Assembly (NCBI GenBank): GCA_964017065.1
Contig: OZ024792.1
Location: 5,761,754-5,825,753 of the forward strand
Length of the DNA: 64,000 nt
DNA from: Haliclona indistincta
Lineage: Eukaryota; Porifera; Demospongiae; Haplosclerida; Chalinidae
Direction of reading: 5' to 3'
The position numbers were made by a program, and so were the translations under genes. This document shows positions 36,340 through 46,709 of the stretch, piece by piece. Below the pieces are notes generated by a model. That model was not told where the DNA came from. It saw nothing but the letters and a program-made list of their open reading frames with translations, and made no database searches. Within the stretch, counting starts at the first letter, position 1, and every line of letters begins with the position of its first letter.

Positions 36340-38139
36340 CCCTCTCTCTCTCTCTCCCTCTCTCTCAGCTCTCAGTGATGAAGGTATTCTCACAGCTGAT
36401 TGAGCAGGTCGGTTCTGCTATTCGACCTCATATTGGAGCACTGCTCGATCAGCTTCCTCGTGTGTGGGCGGAGGCTAGTGGGGACTCCATGTCGCTGCTA
36501 TGCTGTGCTATTGTAGTTACCCTCACACACACTGTCTCTAGCCTCGGAGAGGTATCAATCCAGCTCCACCCTTTTTTAATACCTGTCATTAGCACTGCTA
36601 CGGACGTCAAACTGGTAAGCTGCTGCTGAGAACGAACAAGTTTTTATTCCAGTCTCACGTTCTCCTGTAGGCCGAACATGTCTATTTAGCAGAGGATGGA
36701 CTTGATTTATGGTTAGTGAAGAAGCATAGGTTTAGCATAGTTGTTCTTGCAGGTTAGCTGTTCTTCATCAAACACCCTCGGCTTCCGATGACCTGTTGAG
36801 ACTAATGCAGCACATGGTGGGGCTGTTGGGATTAGCCCCGCCCACTGACTCCTCCTCTCACTCCATGACTGGATTAATGGGTAGGCTGACGTGTCAATTC
36901 CTTGCTCTTTGAGAGACAATCCTCTCTGCAGATATAGGGTCAGATAGTTTGAGATCGTGCTTCTCGATAATAGAAGCTTATGTCGTGCTCTGTGCAACAT
37001 CACCGGATCTGTTCGCTCAGGTATTCTTGTTTTACAGTGTTTGCCATGACTGCCCTGCTTGTCTTGATCACAGTATTGTGCTGACATTACGACCACGGCT
37101 TGTGAGTGTTACCTGAAGGATGTCAAACCCGAAGGAATACTAGCCATTGTACAGGTCAGTGGAGGCATGTGCTGCAGTGTGCGTCACTCTGTATTCACAG
37201 GTGATGGACCGACTGGTGGTTTCCTATCCTCAATTATTCCACAAGTATCTCCAGTCTTGTCTAGTATCTATACTACATAGTATTATGTCAGGGAGTGAGG
37301 TAAGATATCTTATTCTACGCTTTCCTCATTCTTTCTTGCAGGATTCTACTCCAGTGGTGTCCGTGTTCCTAGCACTGCTCGCTCGTGTACTCATTCAAAG
37401 CCCCGCCTATTTCCTGTCTCTGATGGAGCTGGTGGGTAACCAAGTGCAGCCGCCTCTCTCGGTAAGTGTCTTGTATCTATTTGTAGGCGTGGTCTCATTG
37501 CTACACAGGCAAGTGTGTTACTAGGGACTATTATAGATGCCTGGAGTGATAAGGTAGACCTCACGGTATCTCCTGCTGTGTGACCATTTCCCTCTCCAGT
37601 TGGACAACATCACGCGACTCCATGAGAGGAAGCTATGCGGTCTAGTGGCAGCTTCATTACTCACCACAGCTGATCCGTGAGTTGATTCCTACTTCACAGC
37701 TAGCTAGTTCACTCCATGTGTCTATAGGTGTGTGACCACACGATTCGATGGTCTACTGGAGATGTGTGTGGAAGTACTTCATGATGTGACAGACTTGACT
37801 GCAGAGGGGCGATACCATGAGTAAGCTGTCAGCTCTAGTCCTCTCTTACCTCCTCACTCTCTCTACTATAGCACTATGACCTCTCAGACAGGAACTGCTT
37901 ATACTGAAGCGGACACAAACTCACAACATGCGGCTAGAATGAAACAGCTTTCAGTGACTGACCCAGTCCACTCAATCTCTCTCCCTCAACTAGTGACAGA
38001 GAAACTACAGCAGTGTACTGCTGTGCACAGTAATGGCTACACTGAGCTAGTCATTTCAGTTGATATAGCAGTACGAGAACAGCTGCTGGAGTTTCTCCCG
38101 CCAGAACTAGGCCCCACCTTGCTAGCAATCACCACTTAA
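33350..38139 (+). CDS. IPO11: Importin-11
   Basis: Importin-11 is a karyopherin-beta that carries ubiquitin-conjugating enzymes and other cargo into the nucleus. The N-terminus (IYSALCSAVSQNPDQLRVGE, LKQWETQRGYYAAL) is the importin-beta N-terminal domain; RWMAITCLKNGIDCYWRPNA and IARIGRLDCPTRWPELLPT match the ortholog block by block. Later exons give RRRIVWLMGCWVNVKMDPAL, VMKVFSQLIEQVGSAIRPHI and, near the end, KQLSVTDPVHSISLPQLVTE and LEFLPPELGP. The stop is at 38137-38139. There are over twenty short introns, several with (CT)n tracts before acceptors (34413-34468, 36106-36136, 36245-36366). HEAT repeats run the whole length. It lies 123 bp downstream of the MCTP gene, same strand, and its stop is only 40 bp from the stop of SLC25A46. 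Confidence 0.94.
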
Positions 38140-38179
38140 CCAAATCACAATCTCTAATACAAATAATATTCTAAACTTG

Positions 38180-39591
38180 TCACTGTAGAGGGTTAGGTTG
38201 TCTGGTTCTATTCTCGTAATAAGCTAAAGCCCTCCACAGCACCATTAACACAAGACCCTGCAGTGCATACTGCAACAGCAACGAAGAGAACCCTTTGAAG
38301 AAGCCGATGAGTCCTTCAGCGTCCCATACTCCTCTCACACAATCGATTAGTCCTGTATGATATGAGGTGATATACTGTACTCCTAGCCCGGTCTCAACAT
38401 TATCCACTAAGACTGGTATGCCTTGACAGTGCAATCTGACCAGAACGGTTTCTAGCGGATATAAAAGAGCATCGCAAAGAAACGATCCTGTGTAGACAGC
38501 TGTGAGTCTGTAGAGAACATGGTGGAGAGAGGAAGAAGACACTGGTCGGCGTTCTCTTACGAGACGCTGCAGCCCTCCTTCAACAAGTTGACTAGTAGTG
38601 GAGTGAGCTATTCCTAAAAGAACGGTCGGGAGAAGAAGCTGAAGAAAGGAGAGACGCTTCGAAGGATCAGAATACACCAGAGGACGCTCAGATAGATACT
38701 CCTTGAAACCATCGTAGTCTGAGGCATATGTTCTGAGCACAGTGTTCTGAGAGGAGAGAGAAATAGTGAGACATGCACCCATTTAGGTGTACCTGGACTG
38801 ACTCCATGAGAGAGAACGAGAGAAGAGGCATACAGAGAGAATAGGTCAGACTGAAGGTAGACAAAAACAGGAGTGATTGAAATGTAACATGTAAGTTACC
38901 CATTGAATATGAAGCTGCTGATTGATTTGCTGACCACACCCCTTTCCTTGCTGCATGTAAATGTGAATGAGTGAATCGAGTGATATTTAGAGAGACCTGT
39001 TGTGCTGTGTTACTCTCTCTAGTATTGCTCCAACCACTGGTTGACCCAGCTGCAGTATAGCGTGTGCCTGCCATCCTCTCCACCAGCTCCTCACGCCCTG
39101 CAATAAGGTGAGTGGAGCACCACCACACGATGGCGTCATCTCTCACCTGTGACTGAGTGATGCTGTGCATGACTGCTATAGTCTGCCATGGAGCAGCATA
39201 CAGCGGCCTAACACTGTTGTACGGGTACACCTGTGAGTAGAGAAGGAGAATAATGTGTGAACAGCATGGATCTTGTACCTGGCACTGATGGGTAAAGACA
39301 CGGGATGGATACGCAACACAGTCTCTGGTGATGAACCTGTGGTGGGTATATTGTAGCTAGAGGGTGACTTGTAGTAATGGCTGCTTACTGGACTCCTCTG
39401 ACTAGTCGATCTGTTCCTATCCATTCCTCAAACCGCTCCAGGGGACCCCTGGCTGGAATGGGAGGGGGAGAATAGACCGGTGGGTTCTCCTGGTACTGTG
39501 TGTACAGTCTCTACAGCACGAACAAACACACGGTAACTACCCTTCACTCATTCTTTGTTACACTTACTCTTCTGCTGGCACCAGCGTCCAT
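38180..39591 (-). CDS. SLC25A46: Mitochondrial outer-membrane carrier-like protein SLC25A46 (Ugo1-related)
   Basis: SLC25A46 is a divergent solute-carrier-family protein of the mitochondrial outer membrane that affects fission/fusion and lipid exchange. The start MDAGASRR is joined to LYTQYQENPPVYSPPPIPAR, a Pro-rich cytosolic N-terminus, then RFEEWIGTDRLVRGVQ. FITRDCVAYPSRVFTHQCQ corresponds to the human LAHPCIVLRRQCQ block. Later exons give MPLLSFSLMESVQ, LLPTVLLGIAHSTTSQLVEG, SFLCDALLYPLETVLVRLHC and IGFFKGFSSLLLQYALQGLV. The PLETV motif replaces the usual carrier PX[DE]XX[RK] in the last repeat, as in the family. Stop 38180-38182. The ATG at 39591 is the first in a supported frame; a longer frame upstream lacks an ATG. 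The gene is divergent from a small micro-exon gene. Confidence 0.85.
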
Positions 39592-39675
39592 TAGACCTGT
39601 GTAACTAGAGACGTAGGCTAGACCTCGCGGAAAGGAGGAGTTTAAAGCAGTCAGCTCCGCCCTCAAGCATGGTGT

Positions 39676-39690
39676 GCGTTGATTAGAATC
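39676..39690 (+). promoter_or_regulatory. TTRATTAGAAY motif in the SLC25A46 divergent promoter
   Basis: GCGTTGATTAGAATC resembles GCGTTAATTAGAAC at 1865 and GCATTAATTAGAAC at 60138, both also in divergent promoters. Here no CACGTG follows; AAGCACGCCC is in its place. Confidence 0.35.
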
Positions 39691-39759
39691 AAGCACGCCC
39701 ACCTGGTCTTGAGAGATGCAGCGGGTAGCTAGTGCTTGCCTGTGCAGCAGCACAGCAAG

Positions 39760-40271
39760 ATGGACGCTACTGATGCGGACAATGACCAGTGGTAGAGCCA
39801 GGACTCCATTGATATCATTCCCTCAGCGCAGAACAGCAGACGGACAACGTGAGAACTAGTTTATAATGTTAAACTAACTTCACCATCCATCATACATGCT
39901 CCCTCCTTCTTATGCAGCCATTGTACAATTCAGCATTGAGAGATTTAGAGCAGGCACTGTAGGAAAAGGAGGAGGGGTCAGTCATGAGGAACACCATCAT
40001 ATACCAGCTAGTTATGGTCGGAAACCACCATCACAGGTCGAGATCGATGCCATCAATGTGAGTGTGGGCTCTTTGCACAACAAGTGTTTTAGAGTTTATT
40101 CCTCACTGTTGCAGAGTGGAGGAGCAACATGACCATTGGCAGACTATTGTTGCATCTTATATAGATCAATTTCAAATAGAAATGCGGAAATTATCACTAA
40201 AATACCTGTATAGTAGACTACTCCAAAAATTTACGTGTTCTTCAGCAAAATTATGGTGTAGAACAACTTGA
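39760..40271 (+). CDS. Predicted 90-aa helical protein from micro-exons; family not recognised
   Basis: No single ORF shows this gene. Five exons, 39760-39791 (32 nt), 39827-39848 (22), 39918-39958 (41), 40037-40057 (21) and 40115-40271 (157), all with GT-AG borders, sum to 273 nt and one open frame with a stop at 40269-40271. The protein is MDATDADNDQCAEQQTDN, then an amphipathic part LYNSALRDLEQAL, then VEEQHDHWQTIVASYIDQFQ followed by a basic helix. Shortest intron is 35 nt, comparable with a 38-nt intron in RGP1. The ATG is in good context (AAGATGG), 168 bp from the SLC25A46 start on the other strand, and the stop is 28 bp from the RGP1 stop, so it fits the local packing. A competing single frame, 39896-40132, ends in GGAT and has less protein-like content. 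I cannot assign a family. Confidence 0.5.
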
Positions 40272-40299
40272 TTTATCACACAAAAATACTCATAATTTA

Positions 40300-43200
40300 C
40301 TATAATGACAAAGTGTAGTTGTGTTGTCTCTGTTGAGGATGAAGAAGAGAGGGAAGAATAGTGATAGGTGCCTCCCAGGTGACGCTGTCAGCTGCTGGAG
40401 TCAACGGGCCCACTAGTAGGTCAGGTCTAGTGCCCATGACACCTTGAGGCTGAGAGGAAGACATCAGATCACTCCATGAGCCCCGAGAGAACAGCAACTG
40501 GTAGTGCACTCTCCATGTTAGCTTCACTGGGGAGATAGCAACAACCATTATACCAGTAGTCCATTGTACCAGTAAACCAATAACCATTCTAGTGATAGGA
40601 CATTGGTAATGGTGCTTACCTGTGTCATTCTCGAAGCCTTGTGTGAGAGATGAAGGTATAGGGAGAGAGAACTGTGTGATGGCTGTGTTCTGACAGCACT
40701 TGGTCTCCTGTGAGATGATGGTGGTGTATGATTTGACAGAGGAGGATTGCTGTAGACAGGCGTCCTGTATGATCTCTTCACAGAGCAGGGAGCTGGTGAC
40801 CTGGAGACATGGCTGCGTGCTATGTGAACAGTCAAATACTGACATGACCTCATCCCCGAGCCGATAGGCCGCACGGAACAGCACTATGCGACCAAGAACA
40901 GCCCCTGACGCCATGAGAGTAGTGGACGCTGGAGAGATGAGAAAAGGATAAACCATCAAAGCGTGCCTGATGGCACCAAAAACATGCATTGTGTCTGGGT
41001 GGCTGTCGGCCCATCACCGATGGACCAGTACAAATTAGTCTGTGTTGTCATACAGCACTCCAGACAAAATTAGATTTAAAAAAAGTTAATTTGATAAATT
41101 TTATTTTTGTCGGCTAGTGACATGTTGTTGGCATGCTCAAGTTGTTTTTATGTAACAAGGAATCTATGTATTAACAGAAGTGTTATTTATAACATGGTAA
41201 TAAGTGTAACATATCTCTGTACAGCGCTACAGGGTTTATAAAGTGCTTCTCAAGTAATATTGGCAAGATTTTGGGTGTGAACAGCACCAACTGACATAGT
41301 GCAGGAAATAACAAGAGACCACTGACTAAGCTAATGTTAGCCTTTATCTCTTGTTGGGTTTGGCTAAATGTTCCAAAAAGAGACAAACTGAAGAACGAAA
41401 TGGTGATATAGAAAGCAATCAGTATGTTGATCTTTTTAGTGTCCTTGAAGTTTTTGTGTCGTATCTTGCGAGTGCGAACAGCAAGACAGCTGATGACTAG
41501 CAGAAAGAGTATTATATATGTGAAGATGAACATCATACCGTATAGGCTCCCTCTTACGAGAGGACGTATGTGTATCTCTACATGCGTCTTGTTGATCTCA
41601 ACTGTATAGTTACTGTAGGTTGGTGTCTCCAGAATCATTACTGGTATCATCATGATGTTCAGAGCTAGAGTAAGCAACACTATTATAAAGAGAAGGGAAC
41701 CATTGCTCCAGTACTTGCCCAGGTCCTTCACTAGCTTAGATGAGAAGATGCGCTGAACTCTTAGTAGCTTGACAAACAGTGTTGTCAGAATAAGGCTGAT
41801 AGCATTCAAAGACAGAATAAATACAAGTGACGTCAATGCAGTGTAAGAGACTGGTTTTAACACAAAGCTGTCCTGACTTATGGAGAGGAAGGCACAGAAG
41901 CAGAGCATATAGCAGCCAGCAAACATGAGCAAGCTGAGGTAGGGACTGGTAGCCATGATAACCTTGTGGTCCTTATAGTAGAGGTAGAGGACCATTTGTA
42001 TAGTAGTGAAGACTGTGATGATACCAGTGAGTACGTACAACACGATAGCAATAGGTAGTGAAATAAGATGGTATAGGTTAACAAGTTCCAAGGTATCGGT
42101 TGGTAGTTCACTGGAGTTGATGCTCACATTGAAATTTTCTGGTGAAAGGGGATTGTATAGTCCTACTAGAATCTCTGTTGCATTCGGTGCTATCCAGAAT
42201 ACTTCGACTGATGTCAATACACTGCGTTGTTTGTTAAACTCCACCCGACCAGCAGCTCCTTGAAACTTCAGCTTTGCTAGCTGTTCTTCGATGACACCAG
42301 TCACCGAGGCCTGCCCAATAGTGTACTCATCGATGGACAGGTTCCTGTGCTCCAGTATTGGGAGTGAGTTGTTCAGAGCAAGAGCTATAGCCCACATCTG
42401 GTCATACCAACTACTAACAAACAGAGCTCTGCTGATACTGCTCTGCTGAACTCTGCTGATATTGTACAATGATGATATTAACGAGAGTTCTGCAGCATAC
42501 TTGCTCCGAAAAGAGGCAAAGGTTTCTCCTGACACGAGTTCTGTCTGATTACGAGTGACTTCAGTCTGTATGTGGAGATAGATGCTACCAACCAAGTCAT
42601 CTACATCGATTTGGTCACCCAGGTCTAAGAAGTAGCTGTGTAATTTCTCAATGTGTATCCACACATAAGTAGGGTACGTGACCTTCATCTCTTTAGTGAA
42701 ATTGAAAAAAGCTGCAGTTTGAAGTGTAGAGAGCAGTGAGACAATGATTGTTGTCTGTCTATTCTTGATGTTGAAGATCACCGATCTAAGATATACATCT
42801 CGAGTACCAGCAACTCCGACGAAGAATTCAACTGTTTTGTTAGCTTTGCTGACTGCCTGTTGAAGATGCCTTGCCATCTCAAAGTGAAACAGCGAATCAG
42901 GGTTAAATACTATACCAATCCTTTCCCACTTGTACTGTTTCAAGATAGCTATCACTGCATCCGAGTACACTGAAGCTGAACCAGCAAATCGCCACAAGTG
43001 AGGAAACTGTTCATCCTGAGTGTCGAATAGTGGAGAGTTTGCTGAAGAGAGTTGAATGAGGTCCATACCACGATGACCTGCAACAGGAGACACCACTGAG
43101 GTGTGTGAAGAGCAGCCTAGACCAGCAACAGCTACCACAGGTCGACATGATGGTTTCAAAGTGTGTTTGAGGAGATTACTGAGGCCTATTCCGGCCCCAC

Positions 43201-45356
43201 TGGAAGAGCAGGTCTCAATGGAGTCAACAATTAGCTCAATACGATATCCAGGAAGAATATCACTGCGATTATTGATCTCTTGTTGAGCAATACGGTGCCC
43301 AGGCAGAATATACAATCCATCAGGCATGGAGACCAATGACAGCAAGTAAAGGGGCTTAGTGGTGTTACCAGCAGCTGCAGTATTGGGGCAGGTATCAGCT
43401 GTACTCTCACTCACCAAACTGAAGCAAACTAGCAACAGCAGCAGCAAAGCAGAGCTGGTCTTCATATCTCTTCACCAGCAAGCACGACTAAAGGCCTAAC
43501 TAATGCACACTGCAGACTGCACGATGTATATATGCACAGCTGTAATACCATATAAGGAATGTGGTTATGATTTATTTACCACACTAGAGTGAATGTAGGT
43601 ATGCTGAGTAAGCGTGTGTGTTCCCAACACCTATTAGCACACACACACTGTGGTGTCTTGACCATTTCCTCTAGACTATGTGGTGATTAATGAACGTATA
43701 ATTAGTCTGACCATTGCTATTGTTGGGGAAAAATAGCTAGCATGAAGCTATTGCTGGTTCTCCCTCCCACTATCACACAAATAGCTACAAATTGCAATCA
43801 GTGCTACAAGCCATAGATACCGTATTCGGTATCATTGAAATACCGATTTGACGGGGATGAAGATAGTGTTATCCATCACTTACCGTATTTCTTCGTATAA
43901 AACACAGGGCCTCTATTTCAGGTAAAAAATTGCGAGAAAAAGGAAAAATCAGCCCAACAAGGATTCGAACCAGGTTCTATAAACCTAGACATTATTTCCT
44001 AACTGTATATCACAGCTCGCGTATTCCTCGCATGCTAGCTGTTAGCCATAGACTCTTTCATCCTGCACAGTCTCGATTGCATTGCAACTGTATAGACAAA
44101 GTTATGGCTGCTTTTCGTCTAAAAAACGGCAAACACGACCCTGGAGCATGTGTTGCAGTGCAGCTGGTCTCCTCTTCACAGGAGCTAGCCTAAGTTAGTC
44201 CGGACTGGACTTCGCGGAGAGACATTTGGGTTTTTGTACTTTGTTGGCAAAATATAAGCAAAGAACAATCGAAAGTTCCTGATTCTTTCCTTCAAGATTG
44301 ATGCGCATCAAAAGAGTAGCGTTATTCTCTACGAAGTCCATTGGAATATCCGCTGTAAGCTGCACTTGACACCAGGGGCAGGGTGCTGTTGTCAAAAGTG
44401 CACTGAAAATGCAGCTTTGTCAATGCTCTTGTATTTAATGGGCAGGGCATAAATAATTGCTTGACCTTAAGTACATCCCCTTCAGACCCAGCTCATCGGG
44501 AGAACGGTTTCTATTCAAGTGATTGTATGCACTAATTTTTAGCAGATGAGGTAAAAACGCTATTAAAAACTCGGCCAGCAAATATTCACAATTTAGTCCA
44601 AACAATACTAACCTGTGGCTCTTCTAGAAGCTTCTATCGTCACAATCTCCAGGCTAGACTCTCCAGTGGGCGAGTGGGTCTCCTTACTGACTGCTGACAT
44701 GAATGGGTTCGCTGCACTTGGAGAGGTAGCGAGAGTCGATTGGAGATGATCTGTTTATTTTCGAATAAAAAATGAAAGTGGACATTAGCAACAGCTACCT
44801 GGGACAGTGATGACCCAAACAGGTAGTCTGGTTATTTGTGTAGCACTGTTTGGCTTCTGAGCTCCTACTGCTAATTTGTAGATGTAACGAATTAAACGAC
44901 CATTAAATGAAGGGGGTCCCCCTCTAGGTAGTCGCTCCCTGTACAGGACTGCAGACAGGTAGCCAGGCAGTAGCTAGAGGTCATACCTGAGTGAGTGTCT
45001 CCCGACTGGAGAGTGAGGTTACAGAACAGCACAGTAGATGGTGTGGACAGCACAGTAACTCCCTTTTCACCTGCAAACACACCCACACAACATGTTACCA
45101 CTCACCAGCTCATCTACTCACCTCTATTAGGGAAGAAGGCTGTGCTAGTCACAGGTGAAGAGAGCCCAGCTTTGGCGCCATTTTCTGCTGAGGGCAGCTT
45201 AACGACTTCTTTCTTGTGACAGCACTGGCAGTGTAGCTGTGCACCAGCCCATGCTATTGTCTGGGTCTGCGTTGTGGTGTTAGTGAAGCTTAGCCGACAC
45301 GAGAAGTTCTCTCCAGCCACCACGACGCTGCTCTCAATGGTCACCTTCAACTCCAT
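40300..45356 (-). CDS. RGP1: RAB6A-GEF complex partner protein 2 (Rgp1)
   Basis: Rgp1 with Ric1 activates Rab6 at the Golgi. Six exons, 45356-45122, 45070-44987, 44948-44799, 44750-44613, 40928-40620 and 40526-40300, sum to 1143 nt, 380 aa (human 391). The arrestin-like fold starts MELKVTIESSVVVAGENFSC, then AWAGAQLHCQCCHKKEVVKL, FFPNRGEKGVTVLSTPSTVL, ERLPRGGPPSFNGRLIRYIY and KLAVGAQKPNS. After a 3.7-kb intron come VLFRAAYRLGDEVMSVFDCS, ITQFSLPIPSSLTQGFEND and VKLTWRVHYQLLFSRG. That intron contains a complete GPCR gene on the same strand (41183-43465). Intron 2 is only 38 nt. The start is chosen because it aligns with the ortholog's first beta strand, although the frame is open further upstream. 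Confidence 0.92.
41183..43465 (-). CDS. Class C (GABA-B receptor-like) GPCR, intronless, nested in RGP1
   Basis: One uninterrupted 760-aa frame. Residues 1-23 are a signal peptide (SSALLLLLLVCFSLVSES). A Venus-flytrap periplasmic-binding-like domain follows (about 35-445), with RIAQQEINNRSDILPGYRI and FPHLWRFAGSASVYSDAVIA. There is no Cys-rich domain before the membrane part, a GABA-B trait. Seven membrane segments run from about residue 465 (LISLPIAIVLYVLTGIITVF) to LVSGLLLFPALCQLVLFTP. The third intracellular loop reads KNFKDTKKINILIAFY, the GABA-B-type K-D-T-K-x-x-N motif. The cytoplasmic tail is very short, with no coiled coil, unlike GABA-B1/B2. The ligand is unknown. It lies inside RGP1 intron 4 on the same strand. 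Absence of introns in an intron-dense region suggests a retroposed origin or an intronless lineage-specific family. Confidence 0.93.
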   Translation of the reverse strand: MKTSSALLLLLLVCFSLVSESTADTCPNTAAAGNTTKPLYLLSLVSMPDGLYILPGHRIAQQEINNRSDILPGYRIELIVDSIETCSSSGAGIGLSNLLKHTLKPSCRPVVAVAGLGCSSHTSVVSPVAGHRGMDLIQLSSANSPLFDTQDEQFPHLWRFAGSASVYSDAVIAILKQYKWERIGIVFNPDSLFHFEMARHLQQAVSKANKTVEFFVGVAGTRDVYLRSVIFNIKNRQTTIIVSLLSTLQTAAFFNFTKEMKVTYPTYVWIHIEKLHSYFLDLGDQIDVDDLVGSIYLHIQTEVTRNQTELVSGETFASFRSKYAAELSLISSLYNISRVQQSSISRALFVSSWYDQMWAIALALNNSLPILEHRNLSIDEYTIGQASVTGVIEEQLAKLKFQGAAGRVEFNKQRSVLTSVEVFWIAPNATEILVGLYNPLSPENFNVSINSSELPTDTLELVNLYHLISLPIAIVLYVLTGIITVFTTIQMVLYLYYKDHKVIMATSPYLSLLMFAGCYMLCFCAFLSISQDSFVLKPVSYTALTSLVFILSLNAISLILTTLFVKLLRVQRIFSSKLVKDLGKYWSNGSLLFIIVLLTLALNIMMIPVMILETPTYSNYTVEINKTHVEIHIRPLVRGSLYGMMFIFTYIILFLLVISCLAVRTRKIRHKNFKDTKKINILIAFYITISFFSLSLFGTFSQTQQEIKANISLVSGLLLFPALCQLVLFTPKILPILLEKHFINPVALYRDMLHLLPCYK
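43500..44612. other. Rest of RGP1 intron 4, upstream of the GPCR
   Basis: This stretch presumably holds the GPCR promoter, but no clear element was recognised. A B-box-like GGTTCGAATCC on the minus strand (about 43960-43970) lacks a tRNA cloverleaf. Two short frames (43930-44193 +, 44395-44195 -) have no family resemblance. Confidence 0.4.
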
Positions 45357-45640
45357 CAACCACGCCTCCTCTCGTGTCAGTACCACGCCCACAAACTTGC
45401 TCCACGTGGTCAGGCGTGCTATGGAGAGGCGATCATCAGAGCCGGATCGCAGTAGAGGTACAGAGAGACCTGTTGTGTAGCACTGTGTTATGAGATCTGT
45501 TCTATAGGAGTGCGTCGGCTTGGGCTGGGAGCAGCCAGCGTTCATCTGGAGCTAGGTTATGATGTAAGCTTAGGGGCGGGTTCACAGTACAGCTGATACT
45601 CTCCGATCATAGGGTCTAGGACGTGGTCAGAAGTATACAT

Positions 45641-45646
45641 CACGTG
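45641..45646. promoter_or_regulatory. E-box between RGP1 and LRRC49
   Basis: CACGTG in the context ATCACGTGAC, in the region between the two divergent genes. The context equals that at 49221 near REEP. Confidence 0.35.
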
Positions 45647-45718
45647 ACTTTCCAGTCCGGCAAGGTAGATCTTAAGCAGATCACCGTATTTCTCACTCTA
45701 GCTGTCTCTCTCTCACAG

Positions 45719-46292
45719 ATGCTACGACCTCTCATCATCTGCTGTGGGGACCAAGAAGGGACGAGAAGCCGCCACTTGCAAAACCATCTTTACTTACTCG
45801 CAGTCGTCAGCTGTCTTCTCATCAATCAGGTGAAGATGAGTTTGTCACTGGCACAGCAGCTATCGCGAAAGACCACATTGTGTTTGCCGAGTCTCCGATG
45901 ACGCCTGGAGTGCCCATCATATACCGCCCACCTGAGGAGAGGATCACTAATCCCGATAGAATAAACCTGGACAGACGGCACCTTACAATATGCCCAATAC
46001 TGGAGGTAGATCGGAACCTTCTTAATGTCATGTTGTTTATTTTCTCTCTCTCCTCTCTCTCTCTCTCCCTCTCTCTCTCTCCAGGGTGAGGAGCAGCTTC
46101 GTTTGCTGAACCTACAGCATAATTCCATCACTAAAATGCAGCATCTTGGTCACCTCCATAGACTGGTGTTTCTCGATTTCTATGACAACCTACTGCAGGA
46201 GATCACTGGACTAGACAACCTTGGATCCCTGAGAGTGCTCATGCTTGGTCGAAACAGGTAGTTGATTCACCATCACATCATCCCAGCTTTTA

Positions 46293-46356
<64 letters not shown>

Positions 46357-46651
46357 CAGAATCCGACACATATGTGGTCTTGAGAAACTGCAGAAACTAG
46401 ATGTTCTTGATCTCCACGGCAACATGGTGAGTCAGTCCGCGTGTGAGGGACTCTCTAGCTTGCTATCTCACTGCAGATACAGGAGGTGGAAAACCTGGGA
46501 CACCTGTCCAATCTGAGAGTGCTCAATCTCGCTGGCAATGAGATCACGATGGTTAACCAACTAACTGGTTTATCTTCTCTCACTGAACTCAATCTACGAA
46601 GGAATAGAATCACGCATGTGGTCTGTGTGCAACCACTCACTCACTTATTCA

Positions 46652-46709
<58 letters not shown>

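Noticed and set aside
39896..40132. 78-codon frame beginning MLPPSYAAIV
   Set aside because: It crosses a likely intron and keeps open by chance; the spliced five-exon model explains splice signals better. Kept as an alternative in the feature text.
43950..43975. tRNA-like B box (GGTTCGAATCC on the minus strand)
   Set aside because: The flanking T stem does not pair well and no acceptor, D or anticodon arm fits within 75 nt; at most a remnant of a tRNA-derived SINE.
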